The notes: a model not told the origin generated them from the letters alone. Positions 1 to 7,406 are shown, counted from the first letter of the stretch. The stretch: 10,098 nt of DNA from Desulfobacteraceae bacterium (GCA_030615565.1 JAUWZC010000072.1:1-10098), one strand, 5' to 3'. Program-made: numbers and translations.

Positions 1-116
1 ATCCCCTCTTCACCATCTACTGCCATGATTGGTATATAACCATTTTCCTCCAGAACAGTTGAAACAAATGTCCTTGTATCGGGATCATCCTCAACATTGA
101 GTACCTTTTTGGCCAT
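1..116 (-). CDS. Response regulator receiver protein (N-terminal fragment)
   Basis: This is the first 38 codons of a gene that runs off the left edge. The translation begins MAKKVLNVEDDPDTRTF and continues through a helix and VLEENGYIPIMAVDGEEG. That is the beta1-alpha1-beta2 start of a CheY-like receiver domain; the acidic pair E9-D10-D11 sits where the Mg-binding acids belong. The phosphoacceptor Asp, Thr and Lys lie outside the window, as does any output domain, so it could be a single-domain receiver or a longer regulator. The ATG is preceded by GGAGG (124-128) with a 7-base spacer, a strong ribosome binding site. It lies 110 bases downstream of the receiver-PAS-kinase gene on the same strand and is a plausible phosphorelay partner of the two kinases upstream (inference). 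Confidence 0.85.
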   Translation of the reverse strand, partial: MAKKVLNVEDDPDTRTFVSTVLEENGYIPIMAVDGEEG

Positions 117-155
117 ATTAAATCCTCCATTTACTAAAGTTTCTTGGGTTCCTTG

Positions 156-191
156 CCTGCCCGTTCCGCTCTGCGGGGCGAGGCGGGCGGG
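156..191. repeat. GC-rich imperfect hairpin between two signalling genes
   Basis: Bases 156-163 (CCTGCCCG) pair with 184-191 (CGGGCGGG) through seven Watson-Crick pairs and one G-T wobble. An inner stem of CCGC (166-169) with GCGG (173-176) closes a TCT loop. The block is far more GC-rich than its surroundings. It carries the 8-mer GCCTGCCC (155-162), which recurs in the GC-rich hairpins near 9464-9471 (reverse complement) and 9670-9677, so it is likely one copy of a dispersed palindromic repeat. It lies in the transcribed spacer between the receiver-PAS-kinase and the receiver gene and has no T-run to make it a terminator. Confidence 0.6.
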
Positions 192-222
192 AGTTCGCTG
201 TGTTTGGATCATGTAAGGCAAT

Positions 223-247
223 CTGCCTACTGCTTACTGCCTACTGC
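223..247. repeat. 7-bp tandem repeat at the 3' end of the receiver-PAS-kinase gene
   Basis: Units CTGCCTA, CTGCTTA, CTGCCTA and a partial CTGC follow one another without spacing, giving about 3.5 copies of a 7-bp unit. The repeat overlaps the stop codon (227-229) and the last six codons of the kinase, so the C-terminal residues AVGSKQ are encoded by repeat sequence. The unit is not a multiple of three, so copy-number change would alter the C-terminus and the stop position. Confidence 0.75.
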
Positions 248-1762
248 TTTTACTACCTCTTGATATGGTAAGTAGATGGTGAATGTGGTTCCATTCCCTG
301 GTTCAGAGGCCACGTTAATTTTCCCTCCATTCTCCTTAATTATCTTTTCAGTGACCAATAGCCCTAATCCGGTTCCTCTTTCTCCTTTGGTGCTAAAAAG
401 GGAAGAAAAAATTTTCTCCTTTGTCTCTTCATCCATGCCCATCCCGTTGTCGGCCACCTCGAATCTGATTATATAGTTTTCCTCGACTGCTGTAGTTACC
501 TTAATCTGCCAATGTTTCTTTGGTGTAGTATCAAAGATGCACGCATCAATGGCATTAGAAATTAGGTTTAACAGAGACCTATGTACAGCCTTCTGATCTA
601 TATATACCTCACCTATTGAAGGGTCAAGATCTCTTTCTATCTCAATATTATTCTCCCTTGCCTTTGATTGCATAAGGTCACTAACCTCTTCCACTATCTC
701 ATTAGGAAAACAATTCTCTCTTTCTGGTTTGCGCTCCTTAGAGTAAGTAAGCAAATCAAGAACTAAGTCCGATATCTTTCCTACATTCCTCTCGATCATT
801 GTCCAGCCGTTTTTTATCTTATCTGTATTATTCTTGTCAAATGCAACATTTAATACATATGTGCCACCCTTAAGTCCATTTAAGATGTTCTTGATATAGT
901 GGGCAAGGCCTGCCACAGTCTGACCAGTTGCCGCCAATCTCTCAGATGTAATCAATTCCTCCTGCAACCTCTTTATCTCTCTTAAATCCTGAAAAAAACC
1001 AACACTACCTACTACCTCATCTTCTCCATATAGAATAAATCCTGAAAATCTTGTGGGGACGTTATCTCCATCTTTGGTAACAATAGCAATCTCCTTCCAC
1101 TGTGATAGATCTACATCACCTCTCTCCTCTAAGCCTGACCTAAATTCTGTAACTATGGTCTGTGGATAGAGTTCGTCAATGTTCATCTTTCTTATGACTT
1201 CAGAACGAGTGTATCCAAATATCCCCTCTGCACCTTTATTATAGATAACAATATCTCCTTTCTCATCTGTAGCAACAACGGCGTCATTGGAGGATGTAAT
1301 TAGTTTATTCTGAAACTCAGACCTTCTCTTTACCTCCTCTGTGGCTATTCTAACCATATTCTCAAGGTCATCTGTGTATGACTTCAGTTTCTTCCTTATT
1401 GCTATCCTCTGTTCCGCTCTCTTCAGGGCTACTGAAAGTGCCTCATCCCTTATAGGTTTGTTCAGGAAATCTGAGGCATCGAGCTTAAGGGACTCTATAG
1501 CTGAATCCATATCCCCATGCCCGGTTATCATTATTACTTCTGCATCGGGGTTTAGTTCCTTGATCTGTTTTAAGACCTCAATCCCATCCATGCCTGGCAT
1601 CTTTATATCTGTTAATATTATAGATGGTGATTCCTTTTTAAATATCTCAATACCCTCTTCGCCTGTTGCTGCTGCTAATACCTCGTAGCCATCGCTTGCA
1701 AGAGAAAGGGATAGGACCTTCCTGATCCCCTCTTCATCGTCTATGATTAAAAGCTTGGACAT
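227..1762 (-). CDS. Receiver-PAS-histidine kinase (response-regulator-fused sensor kinase)
   Basis: A 511-residue soluble signalling protein with no signal peptide or membrane segment. Residues 1-120 are a receiver: acidic D8/D9, phosphoacceptor D52 in TDIKMPGMDG, T80 in MITGHGD and K102 in NKP. A charged linker (about 120-150) leads to a PAS domain (about 150-262). The kinase core follows: an H-box around H288 in GLAHYIKN, N-box N403 (LLNLISNA), G1 box DNGMG (438-442) and G2 box GTGLG (463-467). The H-box lacks the usual Glu after His and the later Pro, marking an atypical phosphoacceptor subfamily. A receiver ahead of the kinase suggests that phosphate arriving at D52, perhaps from the upstream kinase, controls this kinase's activity (inference). 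The ATG at 1762 fits the first residue of a receiver, MSKLLIIDDE, but no strong Shine-Dalgarno is visible because a repeat fills the leader. The last six codons come from a 7-bp tandem repeat. Confidence 0.92.
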   Translation of the reverse strand: MSKLLIIDDEEGIRKVLSLSLASDGYEVLAAATGEEGIEIFKKESPSIILTDIKMPGMDGIEVLKQIKELNPDAEVIMITGHGDMDSAIESLKLDASDFLNKPIRDEALSVALKRAEQRIAIRKKLKSYTDDLENMVRIATEEVKRRSEFQNKLITSSNDAVVATDEKGDIVIYNKGAEGIFGYTRSEVIRKMNIDELYPQTIVTEFRSGLEERGDVDLSQWKEIAIVTKDGDNVPTRFSGFILYGEDEVVGSVGFFQDLREIKRLQEELITSERLAATGQTVAGLAHYIKNILNGLKGGTYVLNVAFDKNNTDKIKNGWTMIERNVGKISDLVLDLLTYSKERKPERENCFPNEIVEEVSDLMQSKARENNIEIERDLDPSIGEVYIDQKAVHRSLLNLISNAIDACIFDTTPKKHWQIKVTTAVEENYIIRFEVADNGMGMDEETKEKIFSSLFSTKGERGTGLGLLVTEKIIKENGGKINVASEPGNGTTFTIYLPYQEVVKAVGSKQ

Positions 1763-1767
1763 TATCT

Positions 1768-1805
1768 AAGTGCCTAAAGTACTTAAAGTTAAAAGTGCCT
1801 AAAGT
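1768..1805. repeat. Direct repeat in the leader of the receiver-PAS-kinase gene
   Basis: The 13-mer AAGTGCCTAAAGT occurs at 1768-1780 and again, identical, at 1793-1805. Between them lies a degenerate related unit (ACTTAAAGTTAA). Read on the coding strand it ends only a few bases before the ATG at 1762, where a ribosome binding site would be expected. Only a weak TTAGG core is available for ribosome binding. Confidence 0.7.
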
Positions 1806-1869
1806 TAATGTAAAAAAACAGATACGAATAACGCGTTTCAGGTTCTGGGATATGAGATGTGGGATGTGG

Positions 1870-1905
1870 AACACAAATCGCATATTGCATATCATAACAC
1901 AAATC
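1870..1905. repeat. 10-bp direct repeat in the 156-base spacer between the two kinase genes
   Basis: AACACAAATC occurs at 1870-1879 and 1896-1905, a 26-base period, with AT-rich GCATAT-type sequence between the copies. The adjacent 12-mer CCCAACAAACCC (1905-1916) also occurs in reverse complement at 7391-7402, next to uvrA. The spacer has no clear promoter or terminator that I could support. Confidence 0.5.
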
Positions 1906-1918
1906 CCAACAAACCCTA

Positions 1919-4012
1919 TCATTCTACACAAGGGAATTTCAATGTGAAGGTAGTGCCTTTATCTACCTCACTCTCTATCTCTATTGTTCCTCCATAGTCG
2001 CTAATAATTCGGTAACTGATACTCATCCCGAGCCCTGTACCCTGGCCTACCTCTCTGGTTGTAAAGAATGGCTCAAATATCTTATCCATTATCTCTGTTG
2101 GAATCCCTTTGCCAGTATCAGATACCGTTACTACAACTTGATTATCAGCAGGAAATGATTTTATCTTGAGCGATCTCTTCCATTTCTTGTCTCCCAATCT
2201 CAACCCCTTATCATCCATAGCATACATGGCATTGGTCACTAAATTGATAAAGACCTGCTCCAGTCTGTTGTGATCCGCCATAATATAAGGTAGATGTGGG
2301 TCAAAATCGAATTCAACCTCTATCTGATGTACTCTTAATTGCTGACCCAGGACCTTAAATACGTCTTTAATGGGTTCGTTTATATTTATCCTGGTCCTGG
2401 TGATGTCCGATTGCCTTGCAAACTCTCTCATATGCTTAATTACTTTTGAGGCCCTGTCCACATGGCTACCTATTTCTTCGGCCATGGCTCTCAAATCATC
2501 ATTAGAGACCTCTTCTCCCTTTTTTAACTTCTTCAAAAAGAAATCACTTGCAACCTGAATCACATTTAAGGGCTGTGTTAATTCATGTGCCATACCTGAG
2601 GCCAAGGTCCCGAGGGTAGCAAGCTTACTGGCCTGTATCAACTGGGCCTCCTTTCCCACACTCTCATTAATATCGGTTGTTGTTGCTATCAGAGTATCTC
2701 TACCCATATGCCTTGCATGACATGCTACAATATTTACATAAAAGGGTTCTCCTCCTTTTCTGATATGTCTCCTTCTGGGATAAAAACCACATTGATGGTT
2801 AGTGAGTTTCTTTAAGCCTTCCTCAAGTTCTTTATCCTCTTCAAATAACAGATCAGAAAATGTCTTTTTAAACATTTCTTCTCTTGATTCCTGATAACAA
2901 TCCAGGGCCGTTGTATTGACATCAATGATGTTAAAGCTCTGCCCGTCCATGATAAAAATAGGGGTAGGAGAACTATTAAAGAGGGTTTTGTATTTCTCCT
3001 CCGACCTGCTTAACTCCTCATTAACCTTACTGAGTTCTGCTGTCCTTTCTTCTACTCGCATTTCCAGCTCATCATGCGCTCTCTGTAACGCCTCCTGAGC
3101 CTCCTTGCGCTCTGTTGTATCCCAGAGAGTTTCAATTGAGCCTACAGTCTCCCCATCAGCCCCTTTTATCGGTGCGGCTGTAAAAAAAAGCCATCTACCT
3201 TTTTCCCCTATCTGTGGAAAAAAATCCTCTGCCTCATAAGCGCCATCAATAAGGACTGACTTCCTCCACTTATGACCATAATACTTCTTTATCTCTTCAT
3301 CCTTCATTTCATCTACTATAACATCAGCCATGATCGGCCTTTCTTCTCCCCTGAAAGGTAGCCATTGTTTATTCGTTCCAACTATCTCCTCAGCCTTATA
3401 GCCAGTCAACTTCTCGCAGGCCCTGTTCCAGTGTGTTACAATATGGTCTTTGTTAATAACAAAGGTAGGTATGGTATTTCCCTGGATAATCTGTGATAAG
3501 GTTTTTCCCCTCTCAACAAGCTCCTTCTCCACTGCTTGTAAATGTCTGGTCCTTTCTTCCACAATCTTTGCAAGCTGCTGGGAAAAGAGGTCAAACTCTG
3601 TCTCAATCTTTTCTGGCTCGGCTATATGTCTTCTTAAATCCCTCTTAATCTTAACCCTTTCTTCTTCTATCTGAAGAAAATCCCAGACTGACATGGCCTC
3701 AAAATGATCTATCAACCTTACTTTTGTTGGTTTAGTTATCTTAAGTTTCTCCAGAATCTCATTATCTCCTGTCAACTCGATAATTAAATTCAGATCTTTA
3801 ATTTGAAAAAGATCCTTGTAGTCCATGGTAGTGAATATCCCATTCTCTTTTGCATATATAAAACCCTCAGCATTATCATTTATATCGGCTACACCCAAGA
3901 TGTTCAGTTTCTGGTTAACAAAATTCTCTCCAAGGACAATTTTAAGGATAGCCTTGCAAACCCTGCCTCCACCCACAATAACAATATTAGAATTTTGTAA
4001 AATTTCTCTCAT
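1919..4012 (-). CDS. Soluble sensor histidine kinase with an N-terminal Rossmann-like (NAD(P)-type) domain and two PAS domains
   Basis: A 697-residue cytoplasmic kinase with no transmembrane segment. Residues 9-108 look like a dinucleotide-binding Rossmann fold: a beta strand into a glycine-rich loop (NIVIVGGGRVCKAIL, with C19 where the third Gly of GxGxxG would be), a second strand ending in an acid (GVADIN, D43), then DLNLIIELTG, as in dehydrogenase and reductase N-domains. A charged coiled coil (about 115-170) leads to PAS1 (about 170-300), a second coiled coil (about 300-338) and PAS2 (about 340-450). The kinase core has H476 in GMAHELTQPLN, N-box NLVTNA (590-595), G1 box DTGKG (632-636), FEPFFTT and G2 box GQGTGLG (656-662). 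The ATG at 4012 has AAGGG five bases upstream. A TTG at 4030, touching the dsrE-like stop codon, would add six residues but has a worse start context. Ligand binding by the Rossmann part is inferred. Confidence 0.9.
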   Translation of the reverse strand: MREILQNSNIVIVGGGRVCKAILKIVLGENFVNQKLNILGVADINDNAEGFIYAKENGIFTTMDYKDLFQIKDLNLIIELTGDNEILEKLKITKPTKVRLIDHFEAMSVWDFLQIEEERVKIKRDLRRHIAEPEKIETEFDLFSQQLAKIVEERTRHLQAVEKELVERGKTLSQIIQGNTIPTFVINKDHIVTHWNRACEKLTGYKAEEIVGTNKQWLPFRGEERPIMADVIVDEMKDEEIKKYYGHKWRKSVLIDGAYEAEDFFPQIGEKGRWLFFTAAPIKGADGETVGSIETLWDTTERKEAQEALQRAHDELEMRVEERTAELSKVNEELSRSEEKYKTLFNSSPTPIFIMDGQSFNIIDVNTTALDCYQESREEMFKKTFSDLLFEEDKELEEGLKKLTNHQCGFYPRRRHIRKGGEPFYVNIVACHARHMGRDTLIATTTDINESVGKEAQLIQASKLATLGTLASGMAHELTQPLNVIQVASDFFLKKLKKGEEVSNDDLRAMAEEIGSHVDRASKVIKHMREFARQSDITRTRININEPIKDVFKVLGQQLRVHQIEVEFDFDPHLPYIMADHNRLEQVFINLVTNAMYAMDDKGLRLGDKKWKRSLKIKSFPADNQVVVTVSDTGKGIPTEIMDKIFEPFFTTREVGQGTGLGMSISYRIISDYGGTIEIESEVDKGTTFTLKFPCVE

Positions 4013-4017
4013 CTCAT

Positions 4018-4024
4018 CCCTTTT
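4018..4024 (-). promoter_or_regulatory. Ribosome binding site that decides the start of the Rossmann-PAS kinase
   Basis: AAAAGGG on the coding strand lies five bases before the ATG at 4012. It falls inside the reading frame that would be added if the TTG at 4028-4030 were used. It begins six bases after the TGA (4031-4033) of the DsrE-family gene, which points to translational coupling of the two genes. Confidence 0.6.
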
Positions 4025-4030
4025 ATACAA

Positions 4031-4477
4031 TCAATAATATAGGATTTTATCTGCCTCTAACATGAGTTTACAGACCTCATACAAATTAATTGGATCAATA
4101 AAGTCTTCAATATTCGATTTATCCTCAATTCCTTTTGCAAACCCATCAAGTACGTGAAATGTGCCACATGAAACTATAGAAATCCCCATTTTATCCTTTT
4201 CAAACCGTGCGAGCTGTTCCAGATGATCCGGCAATTTTTCTGCCTTTAGCCCCTCAAACTGAGAGGCAATCAATTCTTTTACATCAGCTGCCATGGTAAA
4301 TCCTGCTAATGTACCTTTCTTTGTCATCGCTACTCCATGAGGGCCATACATAATTGTTACCTTTTTCGCCTTATAAAATTTCCGTGCCACCCAGGCAATA
4401 GTATAGGCTGCAAAATGATTGTATCTCTTATCAGGCCCTGTATTTATGAAAATAAGTATATTTTCTGCTACTGCCAT
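4031..4477 (-). CDS. DsrE-family small protein, possible sulfur-relay or redox partner
   Basis: A 148-residue protein with the DsrE-like pattern. It begins with a beta strand (ENILIFINTGPD), then a helix rich in small residues (NHFAAYTIAWVARKFYKAKKV), then a strand (VTIMYGPHGVAM). A late strand-helix unit, GISIVSCGTFHVLDG, carries C104, with a second cysteine at C136. In DsrE/TusD-type proteins the sulfur-carrying cysteine lies on a comparable late strand-loop, so C104 is the candidate active residue; that assignment is by resemblance only. The protein is cytoplasmic, with no export signal. The ATG has GGGGG (4487-4491) nine bases upstream. It starts 28 bases after the uvrA stop and its TGA lies 18 bases before the kinase ATG. 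The tight pairing suggests it feeds or modulates that kinase rather than serving uvrA (inference). Other dsr or tus genes are absent here. Confidence 0.78.
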   Translation of the reverse strand: MAVAENILIFINTGPDKRYNHFAAYTIAWVARKFYKAKKVTIMYGPHGVAMTKKGTLAGFTMAADVKELIASQFEGLKAEKLPDHLEQLARFEKDKMGISIVSCGTFHVLDGFAKGIEDKSNIEDFIDPINLYEVCKLMLEADKILYY

Positions 4478-4505
4478 TATTCTTATCCCCCTTTCTAATA
4501 ATGCC

Positions 4506-7379
4506 TCACCTCATTTTTGAGGCGAAAGTATATTCTTCTCCTGTTTTCCTGTCAAGCCTCGGCCCGGATATTATTTTTTCTAGAAACTGGCCGGTATAAG
4601 ATTCCTTAATAGAGGCAATCTCCTCAGGTATACCAGCACCAACAATAAAGCCTCCCTTGTCTCCCCCTTCCGGACCCAAATCAATTATATAATCGGCTGA
4701 CTTAATAATATCCATATTATGCTCTATTACTACAACCGTGTTTTCCAAATCGACCAGATGATTTAAGACATCCAAGAGTTTCTGTATGTCTGCGAAATGG
4801 AGACCAGTTGTAGGCTCATCCAAGAGATACAGGGTTCTTCCTGTATTCTTTTTCCCCAACTCTCGAGCCAGCTTTATCCTCTGTGCCTCACCACCAGAAA
4901 GAGTGGTAGCAGGCTGGCCAAGTTTAATGTATCCAAGCCCAACGTTAAATAATGTCTCTAACTTACCTCTGATCTGGGGGATAGGAGAAAAAAACATCAT
5001 AGCCTCTGCTACTGTCATATCAAGCACATCTGCAATACTCTTTCCTTTATACCGTATCTCAAGGGTATCCCGATTATACCTCAACCCCTTACAAACATCA
5101 CAGGTAACATATACATCCGGGAGGAAATGCATCTCAATCTTGATAATCCCATCCCCCCTGCATGCCTCGCATCTTCCTCCATCTACATTAAAGCTAAACC
5201 TGCCTGAGTTGTATCCCCTGACACGGGACTCTGGTAGCCTAGAGAATAGGTCTCGAATATGGGTAAATACCCCAGTATAGGTAGCCGGGTTAGACCTCGG
5301 TGTCCTTCCAATAGGATTCTGATCTATGTTAATGGCCTTATCCAGATATTCCGAACCCCTTATCCTCTTCATCCGACCAACCATTTCCTTTGAATGGTAA
5401 AATTTTTGGGCCAGGGCAGGATATAAAATCTGGTTTATCAGGCTGCTTTTGCCAGAACCTGAAACCCCGGTAATGCAAGTAAAGGCCCCCAAAGGAATGG
5501 TAACATCAATATTTTTAAGGTTATTCTCTGCTGCACCTTCAATAACTATCTCCTTTCCGTTGCCTTTTCTTCTAAGGGCTGGAACAGGGATGGAAAGCCT
5601 TCCTGAAAGATACTGACCAGTTAGTGAACTTTCATCTTTAACAATCTCAGCAGGCGTGCCTGTAAATATTACGTGACCCCCGTGTTCACCAGCCCCTGGT
5701 CCCATATCTACAATGTAATCTGCTGAGAGTATCGTTTCAGGATCATGCTCAACAACCAGCACCGTATTACCCAATTCTTTCAATCGCTTGAGGGTTTGTA
5801 AAAGTTTATTATTGTCCCTGTGGTGTAATCCAATGCTTGGTTCATCCAGGACATACAATACACCAGAAAGAGAAGAGCCGATCTGAGTGGCCAACCTGAT
5901 CCGCATCTCTTCTCCACCTGAAAGTGTTGATGTAGACCTATCAAGAGAAATGTAGTCAAGGCCCACGCTATTTAAAAAGCCAAGCCTTTTAATAATCTCT
6001 TTAAGTATTTGCCGCCCTATTGTCCCCTCTTTTTCCGTAAGCTTCAGCCCTTGAAAATATTCCTGGGCCTTATTAATGGAAAATGAAGTTACTTCAGAGA
6101 TGGATTTTCCGCCTATCTTTACAGCAAGGCTTTCTCCTCTTAATCTTGCTCCATTGCATTGAGGGCAGGGTCTGATATTCATGAACCTCTCTATCCATTC
6201 CTTGGAAATGGAAGAATCTGTCTCATGGTATCTCCTGTTGAGATTTGGTATAATTCCCTCAAAGGGTTTTTTATAAAAATGGCGCCTGTCATCTCTATCA
6301 AAGTAGAACCTGATCTCCTCTTTTCCCGAACCATAAAGAAATGCCTTTTGAACTTGCTCTGGTAGTTCCCTAAAAGGTGTGTATAAATCGATTCCGTAAT
6401 GCTGGACGAGGGAGTCCAGCATCTGTTGAAAATATACCGAATGCCTATCTGCCCATGGTCCAATTGCTCCCTCTCTTAAGGAAAGATCTGGGTCTGGGAC
6501 AATTAAATCGGGGTCAAAATACATCTTGATTCCAAGTCCACCACACTCCTTACATGCCCCTAAGGGATTGTTAAAGGAAAACATCTGGGGAGTTAGTGGT
6601 GGGAAGCTAAAACCGCATACCGGACAAGATGCTCTCTGGCTAAAAAGATGCTCTGTCTCACCAATGAGATCCACAATAGCCAACCCATCTGATAATGTAA
6701 ATGCCAACTCTAAGGAATCGGTAAGCCTCCTTCTTATAGTTTTGCCTACTATTAATCTGTCAATAATTACCCTGATAGAATGCTTCTTGTTTTTATCCAG
6801 CTTGATGTCAGAGTCAAGCAGCATGATATCTCCATCAATCTCAACCCTTACAAAACCCTCCTTTCTCAAACGGTCAAGTAGATTAGTGTGCTCTCCTTTC
6901 CTGCCATCTACCACAGGGGATAAAATCTGGATCTTGCATTGATCCTCAAATTTCATAATCTGATCAACAACTTGGTTGATAGTCTGAGATGTGATCGGAA
7001 GGTTACATTTTGGACAAAAGGGATGCCCAATCCGTGCAAATAGAAGCCTCAAATAATCATAGATCTCCGTAACAGTACCCACCGTTGACCTTGGGTTTTT
7101 ACTTGTAGACCGACTCTGTATAGAAATGGCAGGAGAAAGACCTTCGATGGAATCTACATCTGGCTTATCCATCTTCTCTAAGAATTGCCTAGCATAGGTA
7201 GAAAGTGACTCTACATACCTCCTCTGGCCCTCTGCATAGATAGTGTCAAAGGCAAGCGTTGATTTTCCTGAACCAGATAACCCTGTAATAACAACTAATT
7301 TGTTCCTGGGGATAGTAACGTCTATATCCTTCAGATTATGCTGCCTAGCCCCTCTGATAACTATCTCTTTTAAAGACAT
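4506..7379 (-). CDS. uvrA: UvrABC system protein A (excision nuclease ATPase subunit)
   Basis: UvrA is the damage-recognition ATPase of nucleotide excision repair. It dimerises, loads UvrB on damaged DNA and then leaves. At 957 residues it is near the usual 940. Two ABC modules are visible. Module I has Walker A GLSGSGKST (33-41), signature LSGGE (486-490) and Walker B LDEPS (511-515). Module II has GVSGSGKSS (638-646), LSGGEAQR (827-834) and LDEPTTGL (853-860). Cysteine pairs at 252/255 with 276/279 and at 737/740 with 760/763 match the zinc sites, with extra CxxC pairs at 122/125 and 405/408. The UvrB-binding stretch around residues 97-118 is present. Signature I is followed by Glu-Met (491-492) where the family normally has Ala-Gln. 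The ATG is supported by the conserved N-terminus, but no Shine-Dalgarno precedes it. It lies 66 bases after pdxA. Confidence 0.98.
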   Translation of the reverse strand: MSLKEIVIRGARQHNLKDIDVTIPRNKLVVITGLSGSGKSTLAFDTIYAEGQRRYVESLSTYARQFLEKMDKPDVDSIEGLSPAISIQSRSTSKNPRSTVGTVTEIYDYLRLLFARIGHPFCPKCNLPITSQTINQVVDQIMKFEDQCKIQILSPVVDGRKGEHTNLLDRLRKEGFVRVEIDGDIMLLDSDIKLDKNKKHSIRVIIDRLIVGKTIRRRLTDSLELAFTLSDGLAIVDLIGETEHLFSQRASCPVCGFSFPPLTPQMFSFNNPLGACKECGGLGIKMYFDPDLIVPDPDLSLREGAIGPWADRHSVYFQQMLDSLVQHYGIDLYTPFRELPEQVQKAFLYGSGKEEIRFYFDRDDRRHFYKKPFEGIIPNLNRRYHETDSSISKEWIERFMNIRPCPQCNGARLRGESLAVKIGGKSISEVTSFSINKAQEYFQGLKLTEKEGTIGRQILKEIIKRLGFLNSVGLDYISLDRSTSTLSGGEEMRIRLATQIGSSLSGVLYVLDEPSIGLHHRDNNKLLQTLKRLKELGNTVLVVEHDPETILSADYIVDMGPGAGEHGGHVIFTGTPAEIVKDESSLTGQYLSGRLSIPVPALRRKGNGKEIVIEGAAENNLKNIDVTIPLGAFTCITGVSGSGKSSLINQILYPALAQKFYHSKEMVGRMKRIRGSEYLDKAINIDQNPIGRTPRSNPATYTGVFTHIRDLFSRLPESRVRGYNSGRFSFNVDGGRCEACRGDGIIKIEMHFLPDVYVTCDVCKGLRYNRDTLEIRYKGKSIADVLDMTVAEAMMFFSPIPQIRGKLETLFNVGLGYIKLGQPATTLSGGEAQRIKLARELGKKNTGRTLYLLDEPTTGLHFADIQKLLDVLNHLVDLENTVVVIEHNMDIIKSADYIIDLGPEGGDKGGFIVGAGIPEEIASIKESYTGQFLEKIISGPRLDRKTGEEYTFASKMR

Positions 7380-7388
7380 GTGTGTTTT

Positions 7389-7406
7389 TTGGGTTTGTTG
7401 GGTTTA
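7389..7406. repeat. 9-bp tandem repeat immediately upstream of uvrA
   Basis: TTGGGTTTG (7389-7397) is followed directly by TTGGGTTTA (7398-7406), two copies with one difference. It occupies the region 10-27 bases before the uvrA ATG and leaves no purine-rich ribosome binding site on the coding strand. The internal 12-mer (reverse complement CCCAACAAACCC) is shared with 1905-1916. Confidence 0.65.

Noticed and set aside
1341..1688. 115-codon open frame on the plus strand opposite the receiver domain
   Set aside because: It lies wholly inside the well-supported receiver-PAS-kinase gene, with Ser-rich antisense composition.
1734..1931. 65-codon minus-strand frame covering the spacer between the kinases
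   Set aside because: It overlaps the ends of both kinase genes out of frame, is largely repeat sequence and resembles no protein I know.
4786..5280. 164-codon open frame on the plus strand opposite uvrA
   Set aside because: It is antisense to the conserved second ABC module of uvrA and has no recognisable domain or ribosome binding site.
6526..6942. 138-codon open frame on the plus strand opposite uvrA
   Set aside because: It mirrors the zinc-site and insertion-domain coding region of uvrA; composition is that of an antisense shadow.
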